From Mercurialis annua (taxonomy: Eukaryota; Streptophyta; Magnoliopsida; Malpighiales; Euphorbiaceae), in the NCBI RefSeq assembly GCF_937616625.2, contig NC_065575.1:7261501-7325500 (forward strand): DNA of 64,000 nt, read 5' to 3'. A model generated the notes under the pieces. The model was not told the DNA's origin. It was given only the letters and a program-made list of their open reading frames with translations, and did no database searches. This document shows, in pieces, positions 24,231-34,888 of the stretch. The first letter of the stretch is position 1. The number at the start of each line of letters is the position of its first letter. The position numbers were made by a program, and so were the translations under genes.

Positions 24231-24689
24231 TTTTTAGATATTAAAATTATATATTTTAAATTATATTAGACTGACCAATCCGACTAATTATATAAAATTT
24301 GATATATAATTCAAAGCAAATAAATAGACAAATTAAATTAAATAAACATATGAAACTTGGTTAACCTATTAAATTCTAATTCTATTATAAAAACATTTTT
24401 AGTAAAATTTGACAAATAAAAATATTAACATAAAAATATTAACTAATTTTTTAATGTCAGGATTTGTTAATTTTTTAAAATCTAAATATATTTCTATTTC
24501 CATTATTTATCAAATTACTTACCTATTTAATGTTTAAATAAACACTAATTTTTATCAATGAGCGATAACTCAAATAGTGTAAGCGCTGGACAACAAACTG
24601 ATAGGTCGTAAATTTATTTTCTTCCACAAGCGCTCTCCTTTTAAAATTATGAAAAAAAAACACTAATTTTTTGAGTGTCAATAATAATA

Positions 24690-25545
24690 TGGGAAATTTT
24701 TTTAGGATACCTTATTTAGAAATTAATTACCGCGTACGCGTTTTTTTGACACCATTACATGTTTTATCCTTTTTATTTATCAAAATAATATTTCTTATAG
24801 TTTTTCAATTTTCAAAATATTCTTTTATTTTTTACGTTTAACGTCTGTCTTTTTTTGGTGATATTTTTTATATCGTGTTTATGATGTTTTTTTTATAGCG
24901 TATTTATGGTGTTTTATGTTGTTTTTATGGGTTTTAGTGTAAATACACCAAGTATTGGTGTATTTATGATAAATATTTTTTAAAAAATAATAAATCAATT
25001 TGTTGTGTAAAAAATCAGTTGCATCAAAACAAATTGGAATATAAGATAATATTTTTTTGTTGATGATAAATTTATATGAACAATAGAACAATTAAGTATA
25101 TTAACAAAAAATCTATAATAATTTATGTACAAAAAAGATCAGATAACAAGTAACAATCAATCTTATTAATAAATCTAAATAATCACAAAAAAAACGACGG
25201 AGTAAAAAGAGTAGACTTATGATATCATCACTAAAATAAAGATGATGACTGTAAAATTTTAAAATTTTATTTTTATTTTCTGATGCGATCGACACTGGAT
25301 TTTTGTGTTTGTAGATGTTATACATTAAAAAAATAGAAATTCAAAGGAAGAGAGGAAAAGATAAAGAGAGAGATTAGAGATTTAAGAGGGATGGGAGAGA
25401 GTGACTGTCGTCTATGTAAATTGAACCCTAATTTAAAAAATATTTTGTAAATAATTTAAAATATAAGATACCGAGTGAAATTAAAAAATTATGGGACAAA
25501 TTCTTATAATTAATTTTCAAACTTAGGTTAAGTTTTAAATAATCC
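24690..25545. mobile_element. Possible foldback element (about 0.85 kb)
   Basis: The left edge (GGGAAATTTTTTTAGGATAC near 24691) and the reverse complement of the right edge (GGGATTATTTAAAACTTAAC near 25545) can be aligned over about 40 bases, including a shared GAAATTAATTA / GAAAATTAATTA. No clear target duplication was found. The interior has a CT-rich leader-like stretch (minus strand, about 25420-25330) and a palindrome near 24950. Confidence 0.35.
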
Positions 25546-26003
25546 CATTGTTATTTTAACCAATAATTACACCTATTGAATTAGTTAAATTAAAAAATAA
25601 TTAACAATTCAAATCTATATTTTTTTACGATTTTATTTGAACAATAATTTTTTAGGATTAATGTTATATTAAATCACCACCTTTACTTTTTTTTTATCAC
25701 AACTTTTAAAAGTTGTCATACAAAACTACCACATTTTAAAAAAAATCAAATTTATCACTGTTTTAAATATGACGATTTTAGATAAAAATTCATGATAGAT
25801 TTGAAACTCTTTCAAAAGGTCGTGATAAAATTGATTATGAATTTTAGTGTAATATCAGAAATTTAAAGGTTGTATTAAAATAAAAAATATATAAAAATAA
25901 TAATTTTATATGAATTTAATGTAATTTTTCATCATAAACTAAGCCTTTAAAAATAAAGTTTCCATTTTATTTCTGTTTGAAGTCATTGCTTTTTTTTCAT
26001 ACT

Positions 26004-26596
26004 TGATGGAGTCTGCCTTCTGAACCGGTGAGTGAACCTGCAAAACAGGGTAGAAGCTAACCGGACGGTGGTTGTCCGATTAACTCTCCGATGCTAAAGT
26101 CAGTTTAGAGCTTTGAGCAGCGTTTTGAGTATATGAATGTAATTGTGATTCTAGGCATACCTCGTGCTCTTTTTATAGTAGACGAATATACCTAGTAGAG
26201 TTGTATTAGGTAGGTGAATCCTACTTTGTAGGGATTCGGCCGTATCTTGAGGATTCTCCTGATTTGTCGAGATCTACCTTAATCTGATAAGAGTCCTATT
26301 TAGGAACGTCTTCCTAAATAGTCTTATCTTCCTAAAGTAGAGCTTATCCTTCCATATGTAGTGTTTGTGTCCAAATAGGACAAGGTTTCCATATTTAGTC
26401 GTGTATCCGAATCCCGGACCTGACGCGCTCTTGGCGGATCATGTGGGATTCGGTCTTTATTAGTGTATTGCCGAATCTTAGTGATTCGGTATCTCCTTCA
26501 TATCTTTCCGTCTTCAGGGGGAGTCCGGTGTCGCCTGAGAGTGGATCTCCTGCAACTCGGCTCCATTATACTTACAGTAGGATTCGGTATCCATCA
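26004..26596 (-). repeat. 3' LTR of the Tat element (593 bp)
   Basis: Same length as, and by eye identical to, 33332-33924. On the minus strand the purine run GCGGGGGGGCTAA (26609-26597) precedes it and serves as polypurine tract. Confidence 0.93.
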
Positions 26597-26883
26597 TTAG
26601 CCCCCCCGCAAGTGAGCTGAAGTAGTTTGGCATTTATGCCTTAGTGGATTTTAGCTCTTTTGGAGCTGAGTTCTTTTATGCGGGCGAGTCGCTTTGCATT
26701 CCGGGCGAGTCGTTTCATATGTTTGTGGGCGACGTTTCATCTTTGGTAAGATTCTGCGTTGCCACGTGTTGTCCATCAGTAGAGGGTTATGACTGGATGA
26801 AGGACAAGTGTCTTCGTGCGCTATTAGTTGATCCTTATTTGTAATTATGGGATCTCGTCTTTTCGGTTTCTTTGGTTTAGGCT

Positions 26884-26890
26884 ATATAAT
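26884..26890 (+). promoter_or_regulatory. TATA box for the antisense gene (predicted)
   Basis: TATATAA lies about 340 bp upstream of the ATG at 27230, in a T-rich leader with no competing start of good context in frame. The leader may hold an intron (GAG|GTATTTTACC near 27059). Position only; no transcription evidence. Confidence 0.4.
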
Positions 26891-27229
26891 TGTTCATTTT
26901 CTTCAATTTTCTTTCTTCTTTAACCTTTGCTTTCTCTGCAACTGCTTAAACCTTCGATTTCTTCAAGCTTTCTGTGGGTTTTCTTCTTCTGCTGTCAAGA
27001 TTCCTCGTTTTCAAGTTGCTCCTTATCTTTCTTTTGATCCTGCGTATTTGCTTGCGAGGTATTTTACCTTTTCTCTAATTTAATTTCTTGGTAGTTTTTC
27101 AGTTTTCATTTTATTTCTTCTGTTCTTCTTGTTCTTCGTCTTGTTCTTCTTCTTTTCCTTTCTTTTGATCTTTTAGAGTTTTAATTTCATTATCATTCCG
27201 TGTTTCCCCCCCATTTTAAAAATTTTAAA

Positions 27230-29040
27230 ATGTCAGAAGTAACTGAGGGGGCGAAGGGTGCTCGTGACGAGCTAGAATATACCCGGAGCTCCTTGTCAAG
27301 AGAGCAGATACTCGGTTATTCCGAGGAATTTAGCTTTCCCGAGTCGTATATTATTCTGAGACCGGCAAAATCGTATCGGGCGAATCGTAGCACCGATTCG
27401 CCTTCCAAGATAGTAATTTTTCATGAACAGCTTCTAGCGGGTCTTAGGTTTCCCTTAGAGTCTTTAATCGTAGAGGTCTGTCATAATTTAGGTATTCCTT
27501 TGGGTCAACTGCATCCGAACGCGATTCGCCTTCTTTGTTCTTTTATGGAATCGTGTAGGGTTCGGATGCAGGAGCCTTCGCTTGCTCTTTTTAATTATTT
27601 TTATGTTTTCTCCCGCCGAAAGGGTGAGGAATTTATTTTTGCTGGTGGTCGACCGAATCGGTCTCTTTTTAGTCTTCCTTCTTCTTTGAAGGGTTGGACC
27701 CCTAAGTTTTTCTTGGTTCAGCACTCTTCTTTCTCTTCTTTTTCGCGGAGTTTTACTTCTAGTAAGGTTTCGCTTACTAATGTACCTGATCTGGATGATG
27801 GGGAGAAGGATTTTGCCCTGTCTTTGCTGTCGGATTGTCGTTTTGACAAGCCCAAGTACAGCGTTCTTTTAGAACAGTATTTGAGTCGCCGTGAGATACT
27901 TTTGGCGGGTCTTCCTTTAGAAGGTATTTTTCTAATCTTTTGTTGTTATGTTTTTGTTTTGTAGGATGTCGACTTCTCTTGAACATTTGCTTGACAATTT
28001 TCATGTCGATATGACTGTAGATATGGGCGAGGTCACCAGTGGCGTTCCTAATCCGTCTTCGGTCGCCGTACCGGATCCAACGCCTAATCCGGTGGATCTT
28101 GGTCTTGCTTCCGGCGATCAAGTTCCTGCTGCGACTTCTGAGTCGCCTTTGCTTCCTTCGAAGGAATCAGCTCCTTCTCTGAAGGGGTTGCCTACTGGCG
28201 GTCAGAAGCGTCCTGCTGAGGACCAGGCTGGGGCTTCTGCCAAGCGTCCCAAGAAGAAGAAATCTTCTGGGGTGTCTTTCGAGGAGGCACCTCGGTTTGC
28301 TGCTTGGGCGGACGCGCAAAATCCGCCTCGTCTTTCAAACGTCGCCATTCTTCATGCTTGCATGGAGAATATTATGATAAAGGAGGACATTGAGTCCATT
28401 GATCGCGAGCATGGCGATAATTTGGCTGAGTTCGCCTGTCTCGGCGGTTTTTCGGTATGCTTCTTTCTTTTTTATATTATGATTTGCTTCTTCTTCTTTT
28501 TTTTTTTTTTCTTTTGTTTTTCTTATTTGTTGTTTTCTTTCGCAGGTGGTCCAGTCCATCGCTGTTTTGGAGCGCCGCCGAAGGGATGCGGTGGATCAAT
28601 TGAAGAAGCTCCAGAGAGATTCCGAATCCTGGCTCTCCGAGAAACAAAAGATGGAGGAGGAGGCTGGCGAGGCGACTGGTCTGATCCAACAGCTGAGGTC
28701 CTCCGTATCTACCAAGACTCGGGAGATTTCCGCTTTAGAGGCTCGGGTTCGAACTTTGTCCGAGGAAGTCGAGTCTCTACAGTCTTCTTCAGGTGCTCTC
28801 ACTAAGGAGAGGGATGATCTGAAGAAAGAAGAGGGGCGTCTCCGCCGGCGATTGGGTGACTCTGGGAGCTTTTATTCCCAAGTCATGACTCAATACCGGT
28901 TGGCGATCGGGGCAAAGCTGCGGGAGCAGAATCCTGGCGTCGATCTTTCTGGAGTCAATCAGTTGGACCCTGCTTCTTTGGCGAAGGAGGTGAAGGCGAA
29001 GCTTGATAAGCAGAAACAAGACGCTTTGAATAAGGCTTAG
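27230..29040 (+). CDS. Intron-containing antisense gene of the Tat element (plant 'gypsy-type transposon' protein)
   Basis: Runs opposite to pol inside the element. Three exons can be drawn: 27230-27923, 27965-28454 and 28546-29040, with GT-AG introns (AAG|GTATTT...TTTGTAG; TCG|GTATGC...TTCGCAG). The start is the ATG at 27230 (MSEVTEGAKG). Exon 1 resembles the 'putative gypsy-type transposon' N-terminal domain of plant antisense ORFs (IVIFHEQLLAGLRFPLESLI...LGIPLGQLHPNAIR). Exon 2 has a Pro/Ala-rich linker and a basic RPKKKKSS patch that could be a nuclear signal. Exon 3 is a long coiled coil (VLERRRRDAVDQLKKLQ...) ending at TAG 29038-29040. Exon 2 to 3 joins in frame. Exon 1 to 2 is off by one base with the sites given, so there is either a small indel, another splice choice, or a separate start at the ATG 27966. 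Confidence 0.7.
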
Positions 29041-29413
29041 TTTTTATTTTCTCCTTTTTGTATTTTTTTGCTTTCGCCTTTTTATTTTTTGTATTGGATC
29101 GTGGGCGGATCCTTTGTAATTTTGCTTCTATTAATATAATGATCTTTTGACCATTGCTTTTCTTTAGTTGTAGAGTTAATTTAAACTCGTTTGTTATTTT
29201 GAGAAGTTAATCTAAACTTCTGCTGGTGTGATTTATTTGTAGGTCCGAATGGATCCTTTTATTTATTTGACTCGGACGAGTCTAAATTATTTTTAACTAA
29301 GATTCAAACGACTCTTGTTAAATTGTATGTATTAGGTCTCAAGCGAGCCTATAAGGTTTGTTTCGCCAAATCGCCTTTTATTTCAAAAATGGAAATAAGT
29401 ACAAGCCATGAAT
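29041..29413. other. Short gap between the ends of the antisense gene and pol
   Basis: The two genes converge here. The plus strand carries T-rich, terminator-like sequence with TTTGTATTGG and AATATAAT near 29090-29140. No further gene is seen. Confidence 0.4.
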
Positions 29414-32400
29414 TTATTGATAATACTTTCTCAGGTGTTCTACATTCCAATATCTGGGTACCATGGACCCAGTTATTGTCTTTAGTCTATATGCGCCTTT
29501 GCCTGTAGCTTCTTCTATGATGAAGGGGCCTTCCCAATTAGCTTGCATTTTCTTTACTCCTGCGTTTCCTCTGCCAACTTCCGCGTTTCGTAAGACCAGA
29601 TCGCCTCTTTGAAATTCTCTAAAATTTATTCTTTTATTATGGTATTTTGCGGCTTGCTTCTTGTATGTAGCGGCTCGGGCTACCGCTTCATCCCTTCTCT
29701 CCTCTAGTAGGTCTAGACATAGTCTTGTTCTAGCCTCATTGGTTTCTTCTTCTAGATAGTTTACTCTGATACTGGGTATGCCAATTTCTACTGGAATTAC
29801 TGCTTCAGTGCCGTAGGCGAGCCTGAAGGGTGTTTCGCCAGTTCCTTTTCTAGGAGTTGTTCTGTATGCCCATAGAACGCTGTATAATTCTTCTACCCAG
29901 TTCTCCTTGTACTGAGAAAGTCTCTTTTTTATTCCTTGTGCTATGGTTCGGTTGGTGACTTCTGTCATTCCGTTTGTCTGGGGGTGCGCCACCGAAGTAA
30001 ATTTCAAATTGATCATTAGTCCTTTGCAAAATGCCTTGAACCGCTTGCAATTGAATTGTTTGCCGTTGTCTGCTATTACAGTGTGGGGTATGCCGAATCG
30101 GCATATTACTTCGTTCTTGAAGAATTCCTCTACTTTGGCTGCGGTGATGGTTGCGACAGGTGCTACTTCTACCCATTTTGTGAAGTGCTCTATTGCGACG
30201 ATTAGGAATTTCGCTTGATGTTTTCCCGTTTCGAACGGTCCAACTATGTCAATCCCCCAAGTGGCGAACGGCCATGGGCTTTCCATTGATCCTTGGGGCA
30301 CTGCTGGTACACGACTGATGTTGTCGTGTCTTTGGCATTTATCGCATTTCTTGACTAATGCTTTTGCGTTTTCTTTGATGGTTGGCCAGTAGTATCCCTG
30401 GAGTATTGTTTTTCTTGCTATGGTAACTGCTCCTTCGTGCGCGCCGCATATTCCTTCGTGGATTTCCTTTAAGATGGATTCTCCTGTCTGAGGCGAGACA
30501 CACCTAGACCATGGATGAGTTAATGAGGTTCGGTAAAGAACTCCATTGTGAAAAGAGTAGTTGGCAGATTTTCTGATGGTGCGAATGGCTTCGACTTTGT
30601 CTGTTGGTAATTCGCCACGGTCTAGATATTTGATCAGTGGAGTCATCCAGGAGTCGACCTCCTCGATTGCCATTACTTCTGTTTTTCTGGTGCTTGGTGA
30701 TTCGAGAATTTCCTTTAGCTGCATTTTAGTGAATAGATCTCCGAGTTCTGACGCTGATTTGGCGATGGCGTCGGCTTCGGTGTTTTCCTCTCTCGGGATT
30801 TGAATGATTTCCCATTGTCCTCCTTGTGCTTCCAGCTGTTGAAGCTGTGTTTTGACTTGACTCAGGTATTCGATCATCCCTGTTTCTTTGGCTTGATATT
30901 CTCCCTTGACCTGATTTACCACCAGCTGGGAGTCGCTATAGATTTTTAGGATTTCCGTTCTTATTTCTAATGCGAGGCCGAGGCCTGCAATTAGGGCTTC
31001 ATACTCAGCTACATTGTTGCTGGCGGCGAATTGGATGTTTACTCCATATTCGATCTTGATTTTTTCGGGTCCTTTGAGGATGGCTCCTGCTCCAGCTCCT
31101 TTTTCATTCGATGCTCCATCTACGTGGAGTTCCCATACCAAGGCTGGTTTGGGTTGGCCAGTCTCGGTTGGAGTTATTTCTGCTACGAAGTCCGCCAAAG
31201 CTTGTGCTTTCAGAGTTGGGCGAGGTTCGTATCTTATGTCGTGTTCGCTGAGTTGGATGGACCAGTGGACTAATCTTCCGGAGGTTTCTGGTCGTTGGAT
31301 CGCCTTTCGCAATGGTTGATTTGTCCTTACCACAACGTTGTGACTTTGGAAGTAGTATCTCAGCTTTTTAGCTGTGGTCAGTACGGCAAGTGCCATTTTT
31401 TCGATCTCGGGGTATCGTGTCTCCGCGCCCTTCAGGACTCGACTAATGTAGTAGATTGGCTTCATCTCGTTATCTTCTTCCCTTACCAGCACTGTCCCGA
31501 TGGTCTCGTGCGTGGTGCTGATGTATAGGTATAGCGTCTCCCCTTTCAGCGGTCTGCTTAGCAATGGAGGGGTGACGAGGAACTTCTTTATTTCTTCAAA
31601 GGCGTTCTCGCAGTCTTCATTCCATTCAAATTTTTGTGTTCCTTTGAGGGCTTTGAAGAAAGGCAAGCATCTTTTTGCTGAGCAAGACATGAATCTGCCG
31701 AGTGCTGTGATTCGCCCGTTGAGTTTTTGAACTTCATTTATGCTTCTTGGTGCTTTCATGTCCATAATTGCTTTGATCTTCTCGGGGTTCGCCTCTATTC
31801 CTCTTTGAGATATCATGAATCCCAGGAATTTCCCGCCTTGTACGCCGAACGTGCATTTGTCGGGGTTCAGCTTCATTCCAAACTTATTCAGTATGTTGAA
31901 TGTTTCTTCAAGATCTTTTGCATGGGTTTCTTCCTTCTCGCTCTTGATGATTAGGTCGTCTACATACACCTGGACTCGCCTTCCTATCTCGTCTTTGAAC
32001 ATGAAATTCATAAGTCTTTGGTATGTTGCTCCAGCATTTTTCAAGCCAAAAGGCATTGCCGTGTAGCAGTAGGTTCCTCCCTCCGTGATGAATGAAGTTT
32101 TTTCCTGGTCTTGCTCCTTCATCTGGATTTGGTGGTAGCCTTGAGCTGCGTCGGCTAGGCTATACATCGCGTGTCCAGCAGTAGAGTCCACGAGTTGATC
32201 GATATCTGGGAGAGGGTAGCTATCTTTAGGACACGCTTTGTTTAGATCGGTGTAATCCACACACATTCTGTTTTTCCCGTTGGCTTTCTTTACGATAACT
32301 ACGTTAGCTACCCATTCGGGGTAGTGGACTTCTCGTATGAATCCTGCTTTCTCCAGTTTTTCTACCTCTTCAGCGATTATTTTCTGTTTTTCTTCCGAGA

Positions 32401-33247
32401 ACTTCCTTTTCTTTTGCTTCACTGGGTTCGCCGCTTCTGCTACATTTAGATCATGAGTAATGACTTGGGGGTCTATTCCGACTATTTCTGATGCGTTTGC
32501 AGCGAAGGTTTTGACGTTGTTTTTCAGCATGGCCGTGATTTCGCTTTCGATCTTTGGGTTCATGTTTGCGCCGAGATTTACTCTTTTCTCCTTGTCGAGT
32601 TGGAGTTTCTTCGTTTCGCCTTCGGGTGCTGTTTCTTTTTCTTCGATGTCGTGATTAAGGATTTCTTCTATTGCCATTGCTTCGCCTGATTCTTTTATTG
32701 CTTGCTCGTAGCACTTTTTCGCCTCGGCTCGGTTTCCTTGTATCGTGATAATTCCTTGTTTCGTCGGTATCTTCATGGTTAGCGCCTTTATGCTCGTCAC
32801 GGCGGCTGAGTCGTGGAGGAAAGGTCTCCCCAGTATCGCGTTGTACGGCAAGTCGATTTCTACGACGCTAAACCGCGTAGGTAATTCCTCGCTCTTCCTT
32901 GTCCTTCCTAGCTTGACATCGAGTGTAATTGTTCCGTTGGGCTTAATTGGCAAGCCCCCAAATCCTACCACAGGCGTGGCATTTCGTTTTAGTTCCGCTA
33001 GGTCTCTTCCTAGGCTTTCGTAGGCCTTTTTTGTTATTAGGTTTATTGCGCTTCCTTCATCGATCAGGATTCTCTCAACGTTCCAGTGTTCGATGATCAT
33101 GGCCACCACCAGAGCTTCGTTGTGCTCTTCAGCTATTCTCTCGAAGTCCTCTCCGTCAAAAGTCACTGGAGGAGGAGTTGAGAGTTCTGTTGCTTTTCGT
33201 TTTCTCTGTGTCGTTTGATCCTTCAGGTTTACTCTTTCAGAAGTCAT
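29414..33247 (-). CDS. Tat pol polyprotein without gag
   Basis: One open frame of about 1277 aa from the ATG at 33247 (MTSERVNLK). After about 25 residues it enters the protease region (ILIDEGSAINLI; DEG in place of the usual D-S/T/G-G is slightly odd). RT follows with RMCVDYTDLNKACPKD and YVDD, then a degenerate first RNase H (TLYLYISTTHETIG...), then a second archaeal-type RNase H (WELHVDGASNEKGAGAGAIL...NNVAEYEALIAGLGLAL...YSDSQLVVNQVKGEY), then integrase: H..H..CDKCQR, D (WGIDIVGPF), D (VIADNGKQF) and E (GMTEVTNRT). No chromodomain. The start is only 85 bp from the LTR, so the ~500-aa gag of a normal Tat element is absent. Pol itself appears fully open and the LTRs are young, suggesting mobilisation with gag supplied by other copies. 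Confidence 0.92.
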   Translation of the reverse strand: MTSERVNLKDQTTQRKRKATELSTPPPVTFDGEDFERIAEEHNEALVVAMIIEHWNVERILIDEGSAINLITKKAYESLGRDLAELKRNATPVVGFGGLPIKPNGTITLDVKLGRTRKSEELPTRFSVVEIDLPYNAILGRPFLHDSAAVTSIKALTMKIPTKQGIITIQGNRAEAKKCYEQAIKESGEAMAIEEILNHDIEEKETAPEGETKKLQLDKEKRVNLGANMNPKIESEITAMLKNNVKTFAANASEIVGIDPQVITHDLNVAEAANPVKQKKRKFSEEKQKIIAEEVEKLEKAGFIREVHYPEWVANVVIVKKANGKNRMCVDYTDLNKACPKDSYPLPDIDQLVDSTAGHAMYSLADAAQGYHQIQMKEQDQEKTSFITEGGTYCYTAMPFGLKNAGATYQRLMNFMFKDEIGRRVQVYVDDLIIKSEKEETHAKDLEETFNILNKFGMKLNPDKCTFGVQGGKFLGFMISQRGIEANPEKIKAIMDMKAPRSINEVQKLNGRITALGRFMSCSAKRCLPFFKALKGTQKFEWNEDCENAFEEIKKFLVTPPLLSRPLKGETLYLYISTTHETIGTVLVREEDNEMKPIYYISRVLKGAETRYPEIEKMALAVLTTAKKLRYYFQSHNVVVRTNQPLRKAIQRPETSGRLVHWSIQLSEHDIRYEPRPTLKAQALADFVAEITPTETGQPKPALVWELHVDGASNEKGAGAGAILKGPEKIKIEYGVNIQFAASNNVAEYEALIAGLGLALEIRTEILKIYSDSQLVVNQVKGEYQAKETGMIEYLSQVKTQLQQLEAQGGQWEIIQIPREENTEADAIAKSASELGDLFTKMQLKEILESPSTRKTEVMAIEEVDSWMTPLIKYLDRGELPTDKVEAIRTIRKSANYSFHNGVLYRTSLTHPWSRCVSPQTGESILKEIHEGICGAHEGAVTIARKTILQGYYWPTIKENAKALVKKCDKCQRHDNISRVPAVPQGSMESPWPFATWGIDIVGPFETGKHQAKFLIVAIEHFTKWVEVAPVATITAAKVEEFFKNEVICRFGIPHTVIADNGKQFNCKRFKAFCKGLMINLKFTSVAHPQTNGMTEVTNRTIAQGIKKRLSQYKENWVEELYSVLWAYRTTPRKGTGETPFRLAYGTEAVIPVEIGIPSIRVNYLEEETNEARTRLCLDLLEERRDEAVARAATYKKQAAKYHNKRINFREFQRGDLVLRNAEVGRGNAGVKKMQANWEGPFIIEEATGKGAYRLKTITGSMVPRYWNVEHLRKYYQ

Positions 33248-33311
33248 CTTCTTCAATGAGATTTGTTTTTGAGTTCAGAAAAGCTCCTTCTTTTGAAGTT
33301 TAGTTAAGCTT

Positions 33312-33329
33312 TTCCCACAGACGGCGCCA
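33312..33329 (-). other. Tat primer-binding site
   Basis: On the minus strand TGGCGCCGTCTGTGGGAA starts two bases inside the 5' LTR. The second Tat copy at 61138 has TGGCGCCGTTTGTGGGGA in the same place. I do not assign the tRNA with certainty. Confidence 0.85.
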
Positions 33330-33331
33330 AT

Positions 33332-33924
33332 TGATGGAGTCTGCCTTCTGAACCGGTGAGTGAACCTGCAAAACAGGGTAGAAGCTAACCGGACGGTGGT
33401 TGTCCGATTAACTCTCCGATGCTAAAGTCAGTTTAGAGCTTTGAGCAGCGTTTTGAGTATATGAATGTAATTGTGATTCTAGGCATACCTCGTGCTCTTT
33501 TTATAGTAGACGAATATACCTAGTAGAGTTGTATTAGGTAGGTGAATCCTACTTTGTAGGGATTCGGCCGTATCTTGAGGATTCTCCTGATTTGTCGAGA
33601 TCTACCTTAATCTGATAAGAGTCCTATTTAGGAACGTCTTCCTAAATAGTCTTATCTTCCTAAAGTAGAGCTTATCCTTCCATATGTAGTGTTTGTGTCC
33701 AAATAGGACAAGGTTTCCATATTTAGTCGTGTATCCGAATCCCGGACCTGACGCGCTCTTGGCGGATCATGTGGGATTCGGTCTTTATTAGTGTATTGCC
33801 GAATCTTAGTGATTCGGTATCTCCTTCATATCTTTCCGTCTTCAGGGGGAGTCCGGTGTCGCCTGAGAGTGGATCTCCTGCAACTCGGCTCCATTATACT
33901 TACAGTAGGATTCGGTATCCATCA
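33332..33924 (-). repeat. 5' LTR of the Tat element (593 bp)
   Basis: Reads TGATGGATACCGAATCC... to ...GACTCCATCA on the minus strand. It is followed on the plus strand by the ATACT target copy (33925-33929). Confidence 0.93.
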
Positions 33925-34030
33925 ATACTCTTTGAATTCAGTTTGCAAATAAAAATAGGCTAAATGCATAAACTGAATTTTTAGCTTTGACTTGATTTTT
34001 AATATTTTTTTAATTTGATAGTAGTGCCAT

Positions 34031-34230
34031 GGATTGGGATTCCCTCAGATTAGAAATGAATTTGAGGGGGTCATGTTCACGATTTACACCGTCCATTGTA
34101 AAATGAACGGCTTAAATTAAAAAAACACAATTTTAATCAAATTAATCTACACCGTTCATTTTACAATGAATGGTGTAGATCATGAACATGACCCCCTCAA
34201 GTTCAAATAAACTTGAGAGAATCACAATCC
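34031..34230. mobile_element. Mutator-type MITE, 200 bp, with 9-bp target duplication
   Basis: Flanked by TAGTGCCAT on both sides (34022-34030 and 34231-34239). Ends GGATTGGGATTCCCTCA and, reverse-complemented, GGATTGTGATTCTCTCA. The whole element folds back on itself through GAGGGGGTCATGTTCA / TGAACATGACCCCCTC. A 9-bp duplication is the signature of Mutator-like elements. Confidence 0.85.
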
Positions 34231-34287
34231 TAGTGCCATACATGAATTATTTAAAATGATAAAATAGATCATCATTTAATAAAAAGA

Positions 34288-34678
34288 AGGCCTAATTACT
34301 TAAAAAAAACCATTTTATATCATTTTTTCGTTTACCATGACCTAGGAAAAAGTTCATTTGTACTCTTTTTTTGATTTTTCATTTTCAACTCTACCCTAAA
34401 GCACTAAATTGAACTTTTTTTATTTAGAAAAAATTTAAAATAATCGTTCATTTTTTTAACTTATTTGTATTTTTTTCAAATAAAAAAAAATGATATAACC
34501 CTTCTATTTAATTATTTTTAATGTTTTCATACTTTAATTAATTAAATTGCCAAAAAATAAAATTTTTGGGTACAATTGAAAACGAAAAATCAAAAAAAAG
34601 GTACAAATGAACTTTTTCCTAGGTCAGAGTATAAACAAAAAATTATTTCAAGGTGGGGTTTTTTAAGTAATTAGGCCT
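34288..34678. mobile_element. Foldback MITE, 391 bp (AGGCCTAATTAC ends)
   Basis: Left end AGGCCTAATTACTTAAAAAA and right end its near-exact complement. The inner matching arms include ATGACCTAGGAAAAAGTTCA and its complement, so the inverted repeats extend for over 100 bp. Related ends occur at 35750 (GGTAATTAGCCTT), 36675 and 37412, so this is one family in several sizes. No clear target duplication was settled. Confidence 0.75.
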
Positions 34679-34888
34679 AACAAGAATATCATTACTCATG
34701 CTAGTATGAACAACGCGTGACATACACGTAGTATTATCAGAGAGTCCAGTTTATATCTTTTTATAGCATTAAGTTTTAAACTAAAATAAATAATTTATAT
34801 TTTACTTAACAAAATGTCATATGCATGTAATATGTCGCCGACCTTAGCAGAGATTACGGTGAGAAAAAAATATGTTAAACAAAAATCC

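Larger units (their letters stand above)
22772..26003. other. AT-rich intergenic stretch with MITEs
   Basis: No gene is recognisable over 3.2 kb. Contents: a Stowaway-type MITE (23762-24019) lying in a block duplicated in inverted form near 46690-46950, and a likely foldback element around 24690-25545. Its interior has the near-perfect palindrome around CACCAAGTATTGGTG (24946-24961). A short GC word GCGCGCAGCGCG occurs at about 23030. The ATACT target copy of the Tat element ends the stretch (25999-26003). Confidence 0.5.
26004..33924 (-). mobile_element. Tat-lineage Ty3/gypsy element, gag-less, with antisense gene
   Basis: A 7.9-kb element on the minus strand with 593-bp LTRs (26004-26596 and 33332-33924) and the target duplication ATACT (25999-26003 and 33925-33929). 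Termini TGATGG...CCATCA. The LTRs look identical by eye, so the insertion is very recent. Internally on the minus strand: PBS, protease-RT-RNase H-aRNase H-integrase, then a 2.8-kb region carrying a plus-strand spliced gene, then the polypurine tract. A second, archaeal-type RNase H and an antisense ORF between pol and 3' LTR are known traits of the Tat lineage. Gag is missing. Confidence 0.93.

Noticed and set aside
26644..27083. Two short plus-strand open frames after the Tat LTR
   Set aside because: They are hydrophobic or T-rich frames in what looks like the leader of the antisense gene, without a conserved domain.
29850..33023. Numerous plus-strand frames opposite Tat pol
   Set aside because: They are shadows of the long pol frame on the minus strand, without protein features of their own.
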